NCBI RefSeq assembly: GCF_030867095.1
Contig: NC_081824.1
Coordinates: 85,208,382-85,272,381 of the forward strand
DNA length: 64,000 bases
Direction of reading: 5' to 3'
DNA from: Alligator mississippiensis
Taxonomy: Eukaryota > Chordata > Crocodylia > Alligatoridae
Shown here piece by piece: positions 55,885-64,000 of the stretch; the stretch's first letter is position 1, and every line of letters starts with the position of its first letter. The notes below the pieces were generated by a model. That model was not told where the DNA came from. It saw nothing but the letters and a program-made list of their open reading frames with translations, and did no database searches. A program made the position numbers and the translations under genes.

Positions 55885-58800
55885 CTATAAAAAATACATA
55901 TATATCAGATTCAAAACTAAGTTCAGTACAAGAAAGTGCACTTGTTTAGAGCAACACTACTGTACAACTGGGAGGCTACATAATTGGCCAAATATTTCAG
56001 AAATTGGTCGCTCCCAAACCAACAGTCTGATTTAAGTATATGAAAAAGGTTCGCCTTTAAATTTAAAAAAAAAAAAGAGGCGGCAAAAAAGAATTTAGAT
56101 CAAGGAATCTGAGAGACCACCTCTTAGGTCTGCTGTTGTTTCACCACCAGTAGATTGTTTTTACCTTTTACTGCAAGTGTCCTAAGCCTTCTTGGGGAGG
56201 GCAGCATATAAATCTAATGAATAAAAGTAATGCAACGATCCCATCCTCCTCTCTCTGACTCACTGTCTGCTGCTATGTCATCCCAACACAATTTGTAATA
56301 GAAGACAAAATAAAACACTTAAAAACCTTATCACAATAAGACATTCCATGACACATGCTGCTTTCCTTGGGGAAAGGATGAGAGAACAAATGTGACACAG
56401 TCATGTTGCTTAAGGCATTATGAGGAGACATTCAGGTACTACACAGATGAAAGCAGAAAAACCTATACAGAATAGAGCCAAGTTCATGCATTACCTTGTT
56501 TACAGCAAGATTCATGTGAGTTTAAAAAAACCAAAAGAAACTAGACAAAAAGAAAGCCCCACACACCACCATGCACTTCAAATTATCTATAGAGAAAAAG
56601 TGGCTGGCAGAAAGAAACAAAATAAAAATTCCAACACCTCAGTACAGAATATTTTAAACTAATTATTGGAACAACTGGAGTGGGTTTGATCTGACCATGA
56701 TGATGTACTCTTTCAAGCTTTACTTAAAAATCAAGCTGTCTGCTTCAGACTTCTTTTAAGTGAAGACTTGTAATGAATGCAAGGCTAATAACAGGTGTTG
56801 TGAGTGAGTCACACAGATGAAAATCCCTCTGCTTACACAAAGGTGTCATTCAGTGAAGCAACAGTGTGGCTTCTGAATGCTGACAGATTAAACGTCTCAA
56901 TCCTGATTTACAGGAAACATCTCTAAGAAACACAACAGGATGCAAATTTCTTTGCCTCTTTACTTAGACCATAAAAAGGGGCCTTGTCGTGATAATTATT
57001 TTATCTACTGTTGTCACTGAACAAGACCCATTTAATTATGTATAGCTGGCTGAGAAGCTATCAGGTGTGAACAAGCTTTAAACTATGCATAACCATGGCC
57101 AAAAATGAACTGATAACCTAGATGTGGAAAAGTTCTATTTGCATTACTAAACATGTTTGGCTATACAGCTCCCAGCTAACTGCCATTATCAACAGTAACA
57201 CTTGCAGTATACCTGCAATATGTTTCTGACACTTACTTGATTCTAACAGGCACTCCAACTCTTCAGGTGTAATAAACTTCTCCCAGTTGTGAGTACCATC
57301 TGGCACAATGCCCATTATTTTTTCTGCGACTACTATCCCCAGGACATAGGACAACTGCGTTTTGCTGAGTGTAGTGATGAATAGTGAGCCTTCAGGCTAA
57401 TAGGAAAAGAACAACATACTCATCAGTGAACTTAATTGAGAAAAAAGCCCAAGATTAATCATTTCAAATTGCTGACGCAGAATCTGTCCATCCAAAAACT
57501 GAGGGTTGAAAGAACCAGAGCTATTCTCATGTTGGGGCATGTTTTATGACTTAGTAAAAAGTTGTAGGTGATAGAGAAATCAGGATCTGGTGACGTTTTC
57601 TGTAGCTACTGAGGGCCTCTTTATATCATCTCTCAGCCATACTTACCACCACCACTGAGAAGCACCTCGCACTTGCTCAAATGCTCTTGGCATGTGCCAA
57701 ATCGCACAAATGGGGCAGTGTCAGTGCCTCAGAGCAGCCATCAGCATGCACCAAGAAGTGTACATGAGGCAGAGAGGTGTTAGGCATATGCTCAAAGATG
57801 CTTTAAGGCTACAATTTGGCACATGCCAAATGGGAGTGAATGGGCAGTACATGCTTCTCAATAGTGGTCATGGGTATAGCACAGAGGTAAACCCAGGTTT
57901 TTAGAAGTACAACTTAATATTTAATATGTAGACAACATGTTCCAACCCAGGGCTGTTCCAATTTGGCTCAAAGTGCTGCGGAGGGGCTGGCTGACAGGCA
58001 GCCCACCATACTGAAGCACCCTTGTGCCCCACCCAGCCCTGTCAGCATCTACACATGCATTGTTGCACAAGAAAAAACTTCACAGCAGGATAGGACTTGT
58101 GTTTACAGGTCCTATCCTGCAGCGGAGTTTATTAATTTCATGTGGCCTAATAGGGTCTCATGTGAAGATGCTGAATTTTTTACTGCTGAGCTAATTAGGT
58201 AGCTCCACAGTAAACATCTTGTGTAGACAAGCTAAGTTGGACAAAAAGTAGAAATTAACTTCAAGGAAACTACAGAATGTCTTTTTGGTACATAGAAGGT
58301 AATTCCCCATTTTGGAATCCAGCCAAGACAGCAAGATATCCAGCAATTTTTCAGTACTTACAGCAGCATAATTTGCAAGATAACTCTGCTACAGGGAATC
58401 AATGAAGCAAAGATGTTTTTAATGAGCCAATGCAAATAGCTTCAAAAAACAAACAAAACAAAGCAAAAAATGTTTAGAGATCTTGTGCACTACAGGAAAA
58501 GAACTTGTTGGCAGAAGTAAAATAACAAAAGTTGTCGTTCCCTCAAAAGTTTCCTGTTCAAATAAATTATGTTCCTTCTTATGAGGAAGAAGATGAGTCA
58601 GTGAAATAAAGGAGAGCCCCAGTTAGCACACTAGAACAAACATCCTTATATACTTGTTTCTGGTTAATATAGAAGAAGAAACAAAATTTGAGTATTAAAT
58701 ATAAATTACCCTCTTTAAAAGCAATCAAGGAATACATGTTGATTTAATGCTAGAGTCAGAATAAAATTGCATGAAAAAAGAATTTAGATTCAATTCATAT

Positions 58801-61800
58801 CTTTAGATACCATCAACATACCTGTCAAATCCTCTTCCATCAGGCTACAGAAAATTTCTTTCATATTTGACTCTGTATGGCCCTATGCACATTGTATTGG
58901 ACATCCTGGTAATTCTGCAGTATTATGTGATGGTATCATTAAGGCTTCTCAGGTGTCTCTGTAACCTCTTTCATTTCTTTTTAAACAAAAATCTTAATAT
59001 TAAGGGTGAATAACACCTCTTAAATGAAAACAAAGAACCCGCTTACTTTTAACACTTGATAGCAGCATGAGATAAATGTTTCTAGGTCAGCCACATGCTC
59101 CACTACTTCAGAAGCTACGATTACATCAAAGGTTTCTGTAGACTCTTCTGCAATCTCCTCCAATGAACAAGATTTGTATTGTATTCTCTTGTCTAGATCT
59201 GGATCAAATGATTTGTGCTGTTCAGCTGTTCTAATGTTGTCTTCCAGAGGATCTATTCCAGTAACCGAAGCTCCCAGTCTACCTAGAGGCTAATGATATG
59301 GAGCACTGTTTATTCTCAGCTTGAAAACAATTTATGTAAGTCCTACATAAACTAGCAGAAATAAATTTGCTTGCAAAAAGCATCATTAGAAGAATGAGAC
59401 AAATAGCCATGAGAATGGGTTCTGATCCTACAGCACTGTTTGAAAGATCTCTTGAAGATAATACACAACAAAGAATTTAGATTTTCCACTTTTCCAACAT
59501 GATGAATTCCACTGGAAAAATTTTAGTCTGTTTTTAATGTTCTTAGAATAATTGTTCTTTGCCCACTTTGCTGCCCCAGTAGACATTTTTCTCCTCTTTA
59601 ATGATACGAGAAAACCAAACAGAGAGAATACATGTGGTCATTCTTTTCCTCTACATTTATCTGTAATGGTAAATCCACATATCTTTTTAATGGCTATTTG
59701 ATACATGGCTATCTATGAAGCCTGTTCAGTACTGAAAACTGAACACACCAATGTTTACTAGGATAGTGAAAATCTTGGATGTCATTGAAGTTTCTCCAGT
59801 GTCATCTTACTTAAGTTAACACCATCATTATCACCTCTTTTGAAACTGAAACAGGCTGTACAGGACCAAATTTGTATTCTTACAACCTTAAATTCATTAG
59901 TTATTCCCTCTGTGAAAGTTACAAGCACCACTGGGTTTGCCATTATGCACTGACATTACCTTATCTATACTTGTTCACCAGGGGAATTTGGAAATTAAAA
60001 AAAATATCTGATGCACAATGCATGCATTTTAAGTGTGCACCTGCAATTTAATGCTCCTGTGTACTGCACGGCAGTCGCAACTTTTTTGAATCAAGTCACA
60101 TTATTTTAATATTTCCCAGACAAGGCAAAGATTAAGGTAATTCCATGGTTCTAATGTAGTTTTTGTTGCATCTGGTTTGTGTCTTCTTTTGGTGGAGGGT
60201 GGGAAATAAAAACTGTTTGATAGCAGAGAAAGGATGAGTTTTCTTCTTCTATCATGACTAAAGGATTGTTCAACCCACTAGGAAAGGCTTGAGGAGTAGG
60301 GAGAAGGAGGAAGGTATCACCTTTGGACAGAGACCTACAGTGATATTCTATTCTATACCTCAATGAGCTTAGAAAATCAACCCTGAGGCTTCCTGATCCT
60401 GGGGTGTCCTACTGGCTGGAGACACTCCAAAAACAACTTACACAGAGCTGAGGACCTGTGTAAATTAGAGCAGCTACCCAGCACTGCCCCTATTGACCAC
60501 AGCAGCACCCAGAACCTGAGTGCTGAACTCCTGCTCTCAACATACTTCCTGTCCCCAGATTCACAAAGGGATCCTCAAGAAACAACCTTAATGTCATCTG
60601 TCTTCCACAAGGTGCACCAGGATAATCTCTCTACTGCCTACAAAGCTTTCAGGGCCTCTTTAGGCTGCTTTGTGTCCTTGTTTTATACAGGGTAAAGGGA
60701 CAGATGAGGATTTTACCCCGGTATAAAAATTTAAGACAAAAAAGCAAATTTTTAAAAATCACTGTGAATCCAAAAATAGATTGATAATGGAATCTACTGG
60801 ATTGACACTTTATTAACAAGAATGGTCATTAATAAATCTCCAAACCATGTCGTCATAACTTTCCAAAGCCATTCTTGAAAAGAAGTATGCTATTCTTCTG
60901 TTTGTGAGGTATTTGAGGGACCTATTTATATGGATGACCTTAAGGTCTCAAATGGAGCACAGCTGTATAACAAGCCACAGCCTATATGTATCGTACTCTA
61001 CAACATTCAGTAATTAAGACACCAGTACTGTAGAAAAGGGAGGAAATCCTTCACCCCCAGCATTTACAAGTTAAACAAATCAAACTTCAAAATCTTCATA
61101 AGCTCCTTAAGAAGAGAAACAAGAACAAACTCTCTTACTTCACTTAATAATCCTCCGCCACAGCCAACATCTAGGATCTTTATGCCAGACAAAGGACTTC
61201 CCAGCTGATGATCACTACTCAGGTTCAATAAAGTATCCCTGAAATAAAGTGTACATGCACAAAGATACAAGTGGGTTTGAGATAATTGTTTTAAAGATGT
61301 CTAAATAGCCAAACCAAGGCATGCCTCATCTTTAACTCTTTTACATTTCCTAGAGCAGTGGTTCTCAACCTTTTTAGATTTGAGATATCCCTTATTAGAC
61401 TTGAGGCACCCCCTGGAAAATGCTAGCTCTTTGTTTCACTCATTTTTTGACTATAGAGAAATAATAGGGGAGCTCTTCTGTTGCAAAGAACTCAGCTAGA
61501 CCACAGATCAGAATGTTCTTAACACTGTGGATTCTCATTTGAAATCTCTGAGTTTTTCTTGTGAATCATATTTGTACACCTAACAGTACTAACATTGCAT
61601 GGCAACCCAGGGTGCCCTTGAAAAGATCTGAAGGCACCCTACAGTGCTGTGGCACCCTGGCTGAGAATCACTGTCTTAGAGGATGGCTTGGGGAAAACAT
61701 AAAAAAGTTTAAATATTTTCAAACTGTACCTAACAAATGGCACTCTAATGTCATTCATAGAATGAAGAGGTGCATATTCTCCTTGTTCATCCCACCACTT

Positions 61801-61882
61801 GTGTGCCAAAAGCTGGAATTTTTTCACTTCCTTTGGGTCCACTGTTGTGTGTGAAGCACTGAATAGTCGCCTTGCAGCAGAC
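55682..61882 (-). CDS. COQ3: COQ3, ubiquinone biosynthesis O-methyltransferase, mitochondrial (last five coding exons)
   Basis: COQ3 is an S-adenosylmethionine-dependent methyltransferase that carries out both O-methylation steps of coenzyme Q synthesis, on the matrix side of the inner mitochondrial membrane as part of the COQ synthome (established family knowledge). Exons on the minus strand: 61882-61730, 61238-61139, 59289-59047, 57396-57237, 55884-55682, with GT donors, AG acceptors and consistent phases (2/1, 0/0, 0/0, 1/2). About 284 residues are visible: a substrate-side segment (KKFQLLAHKWWDEQGEYAPL), SAM motif I (KILDVGCGGGLLSE), the acidic-loop strand (GRLGASVTGIDPLEDNI), motif II (ETFDVIVASEVVEHVADLE) and a C-terminal GMLYNPFSGSW segment. 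The human protein is about 369 residues, so roughly 85 N-terminal residues with the transit peptide are missing to the right. No frame break was found. Confidence 0.96.
55885..57236 (-). other. COQ3 intron (last)
   Basis: GT-AG intron between the 57237 donor and the 55884 acceptor. AT-rich, no embedded gene seen. Confidence 0.85.
57237..57396 (-). CDS. COQ3: COQ3 exon (central C-terminal half)
   Basis: 160 bases: 53 codons plus one base of a split Asn codon. Acceptor TCCTATTAG|CCT, donor ATCAA|GTAAGT. It encodes PEGSLFITTLSKTQLSYVLG and the segment WEKFITPEELECLLES. Confidence 0.96.
57397..59046 (-). other. COQ3 intron containing an inverted-repeat element
   Basis: GT-AG intron. It carries the short transposon copy at 57925-58237; the rest is AT-rich with nothing recognised. 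Confidence 0.85.
57925..58237. mobile_element. Short inverted-repeat transposon, copy 2 (relative at 12281-12716)
   Basis: Shares in order GGGGCTGGCTG, CTGAAGCACC, CATCTACACATGCATTGTTG, GCCTAATAGGG, GAGCTAATTAGG and CATCTTGTGTAGACAAGC with the copy in FAXC intron 2. Ends are approximate because the left terminus is eroded. Confidence 0.6.
59047..59289 (-). CDS. COQ3: COQ3 exon with motif II
   Basis: 243 bases, 81 codons, phase 0 at both ends. Acceptor TATCATTAG|CCT, donor TTAAAA|GTAAGC. It begins PLGRLGASVTGIDPLEDN, where Asp of GIDP is the expected ribose-contacting acidic residue, and contains FDVIVASEVVEHVADLETF. No stop or frameshift is present. Confidence 0.96.
59290..61138 (-). other. 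COQ3 intron
   Basis: GT-AG intron. AT-rich, no embedded gene seen. Confidence 0.85.
61139..61238 (-). CDS. COQ3: COQ3 exon with SAM motif I
   Basis: 100 bases: one base plus 33 codons (DTLLNLSSDHQLGSPLSG, then IKILDVGCGGGLLSE). Acceptor TTATTTCAG|G, donor AGTGAA|GTAAGA. The glycine-rich loop DVGCGGG is the SAM-binding motif I of class I methyltransferases. Confidence 0.96.
61356..61673. mobile_element. hAT element within a short COQ3 intron
   Basis: Termini CAGTGGTTCTCAACC and GGCTGAGAATCACTG are inverted repeats with two differences; flanks TCCTAGAG (61348-61355) and TCTTAGAG (61674-61681) match 7 of 8, the hAT signature. It fills 318 of the 491 bases of this intron and ends 56 bases from the next exon boundary. 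It encodes no transposase. Confidence 0.85.
61730..61882 (-). CDS. COQ3: COQ3 exon (first visible; N-terminal side)
   Basis: 153 bases: one base completing a split codon, 50 codons and AG of a split Arg. The acceptor is TTTTTTGCAG|G and the donor GTTAG|GTACAG. It encodes SAARRLFSASHTTVDPKEVK through HSMNDIRVPFV, matching the COQ3 segment just after the transit peptide. The apparent upstream Met in this frame lies in the intron and is not the start, because a good acceptor separates it from the exon. Confidence 0.95.
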
Positions 61883-64000
61883 CTGCAAAAAAGAGCCAAA
61901 AGTCATGCAACCAACCCTGATACACCAGGCACCAACATAAAAAAATTAAAAGCTGGATTAAAAGTGTAAGAAATATCGTTTACGAGTGAAAGAAACAAAA
62001 AATCAGATAAAGTTACCTTTATTCATTTAAATTCCACTGCCAAAAATTTAAAGTCTCTCTCCTTAATTTTCTCATATTTTTAAAAATATTTTAACTGTAT
62101 GCAATGTAGTAATAATTCAGTCTGTAAAATAGATTAAAGGTCTGTAAGGCAATTTTAATAAGGCAACAGCAAGAAACCTGAAAAGCCTGTCTCATCAGTG
62201 ACCTCATTTATCAGATTGTCAAATTGTCATGACACGTCAACATACCATATTTTCTCACATACAACATAACACACAACATAACACACCTTTTTGAAAGACA
62301 GAATTAAGAAAGAGATTTTTCCTTGTAGCGAGTACTTGATTAGCAGCAGCTAGGGAGCTTAGCTGGCTCATTGCTCTGCTCCTGGTGAATTGTGTAGACT
62401 TTATATTCAGTTTCACCCAGTAAGCAGCAGAACCCCATCTTATCCTATTTCTCACATTTAATGCACAATCCAATTTCCAGCAGCAATTTTTGGAGAAGAG
62501 GTGCATGCTGTATGTGAGAAAATATGGTATTCATTTTTCCTCGGTAAATTACACTCATTGTTTTACATAATTCTAGTATACTATACTTACATGCCATTTT
62601 TCATTTCAGAGAGACAGCCAAATGTACTACTGGATTGCAGGCGTGTTTTCCAATTATAGTTTTCACATAGCACCCATGAGTGCATCTCAGATGACTGGCC
62701 AAATTGGTGAACTGCATAAATTAGAAAATCAATCAAGTGAAAGTCAATACCTTTATGATGATCCAAAAGTAAAACAGATACAACTTGTCAAAATGGTTAA
62801 AATGCCACAGATTTTTTTTCCAGCCAGCTTGCAGAGAAGGAGTCGGGGATAAGGAGTGGGAGGGAGGGGCAAAAGGGGCATGGAATAAGAGGAAAATAAA
62901 TACTTTCCTGGCAGTAACCCATGACCAAAATTCACCAGATCACTTTAGTACTGGCTGCTTCCCTCTGCTGCCTGCCCCCAAATTTTCCAATGCACTCAAA
63001 ACTCCTCCCACTACCATACATATCCTCAGGGGTTTTAATCAATGCCATGTCACCAGAAATCCCATAGTTCCCATGGGATTTTTGATTCTCATCAGTCCAC
63101 ATTTGTAATCTGTTTTATTTAGATTGGGGTGCTCAACCTCCGGCCCATGGGCCAAATGTAGCCTACAGAGCCATCCTACCTGGTCCGTGGGGTTCTCAAC
63201 ATCCAGAAATTTAGCAGTGGGGGAGTGGTGGCCATTAGTACGACCACCCATCCTCCTGCCAAATTCTCAAACCCCAAGCCCAGCACAGCAGGTCAGAGTC
63301 ACATCACACCTCTAAACCTCCACCCACCCTTAAGGTAGGGGCCGGGATTTGAATTTAGTTTTACAGACAGGTATAAAATTGTTCAAAAACGTCCTTAAAT
63401 CAATCTCTCTCTCTCTCTCTATGTGGGGATTCACTCAGTTAAAAATATATATATATGCAGTAGAAATGAATGAAACAGAAACTCCATAGTCAAACTGTTA
63501 GCACATTTTATGTCCTTCCACAACATAGAGGACCAGTTTTCTAATGGGGGGAAGAACAAGTATGAAAATGAGAAGCAAACAGTAAATATATTTTTTAAAT
63601 TGCAGGATAATCTGAGGCGCATTATTGGTAATGACAATCACAGAAGTATTATTTTTGCATCCTGTCTGCTAATCGATACAAATATAACTGAACTAAAACA
63701 GGAACGAGAGCAATAAAAATTGCTATAAAATCAGGGTCTTGAATTACAGAGTAAAATGAAAACTCAAAAATAAAAAAACTGTTAATATTCATACACAAAT
63801 AAAAGTAATTTAAAAGCAAAAATAGGGTCATTAGACTTCTTAGCAATTGATAAGGGTCTTGACATGCATTACAGAAACTTGAGAGAATGACAAAAATCAG
63901 TGCCATACTGCAATAGGTGGTTATTAGCTATACAGGAGAGAAGAGTGAAGAGGATTCTACAGGGAGAAAAAAAATTGAGCATCGGGGACTATATAGCTGA
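61883..64000 (-). other. COQ3 upstream intron, continuing past the right edge
   Basis: Begins at the TTTTTTGCAG acceptor. No coding sequence for a mitochondrial transit peptide was recognised, so the 5' exon or exons are probably beyond 64000. It contains the MITE at 62245-62527, a hAT-end-like fragment (GGGGTGCTCAACCTCCGGCC at about 63126), a (CT)n run near 63404-63420 and a short (AT)n run near 63447. Confidence 0.6.
62245..62527. mobile_element. TA-flanked MITE (Tc1/mariner type, 283 bp)
   Basis: Termini CCATATTTTCTCACATACAA and (minus strand) CCATATTTTCTCACATACAG are inverted over about 19 bases, with TA on both sides (62243-62244, 62528-62529). It lies in the COQ3 intron upstream of the first visible exon. 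The 83-codon minus-strand frame inside is not a gene. Confidence 0.85.

Noticed and set aside
61883..61899. Upstream Met in frame with the first visible COQ3 exon as the protein start
   Set aside because: The sequence between is TTTTTTGCAG, a strong splice acceptor, and known COQ3 proteins have a longer N-terminal transit region.
63649..63906. Hydrophobic minus-strand open frame (85 codons) near the right edge
   Set aside because: AT-rich sequence gives Phe/Leu/Ile-rich frames by chance; it does not resemble a COQ3 transit peptide and lacks a suitable donor.

Overview
The window is vertebrate nuclear DNA, most probably from a crocodilian. Split genes with GT-AG introns carry two recognisable vertebrate proteins. 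The interspersed repeats are dominated by CR1 LINEs and hAT and Tc1/mariner-type DNA transposons, and one retroposon has a U1 snRNA-like head of a kind I recall being described from crocodilians (SINEU). The species assignment is inference. No bacterial, CRISPR or operon features are present.

Genes. Both lie on the minus strand. FAXC (failed axon connections homologue, metaxin/GST-like) enters with exon 1 at 21772-22034 inside a CpG island, exon 2 at 17716-17851 and exon 3 at 1948-2144; its later exons lie beyond the left edge. COQ3 (mitochondrial polyprenyl-dihydroxybenzoate O-methyltransferase of ubiquinone synthesis) is represented by its last five coding exons between 55682 and 61882; its N-terminal exon or exons lie to the right of the window. 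Every splice junction has a GT donor, an AG acceptor and matching phase. As I recall, the two genes are also neighbours in the same orientation on human chromosome 6q16, so this is conserved synteny. About 33.6 kb of repeat-rich DNA separates them.

Layout. 1-1947: FAXC intron 3, with a tRNA-like fold-back near the edge. 2145-17715: FAXC intron 2, holding a cytosine-rich minisatellite (3.7-5.5 kb), a TA-flanked inverted-repeat transposon, a 2.1 kb CR1 and several small DNA transposons. 17852-21771: intron 1. 21690-22650: CpG-island promoter. 22.7-25.1 kb: TG/TA microsatellites interrupted by two hAT elements with perfect 8-bp target duplications. 25611-29743: a four-layer nest (hAT within which a second hAT, within which a CR1, within which a pogo/Tigger-like MITE). 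30.1-33.05 kb: a CR1 split by a hAT MITE. 34599-35090: an uninterrupted relative of the outermost nest layer. 38.75-39.3 kb: two CR1 tails as a large inverted repeat. 44-48.4 kb: a CR1 with 5' leader and ORF1 esterase remnant, interrupted by the U1-headed retroposon, a hAT MITE and another repeat. 49986-52401: a 2.4 kb hAT with a perfect 8-bp duplication and a 22-G run. 55.7-61.9 kb: COQ3. 61.9-64 kb: upstream COQ3 intron with a TA-flanked MITE.

No gene other than FAXC and COQ3 could be supported. The other open reading frames are either decayed transposon reading frames or chance frames in GC-rich or low-complexity DNA.
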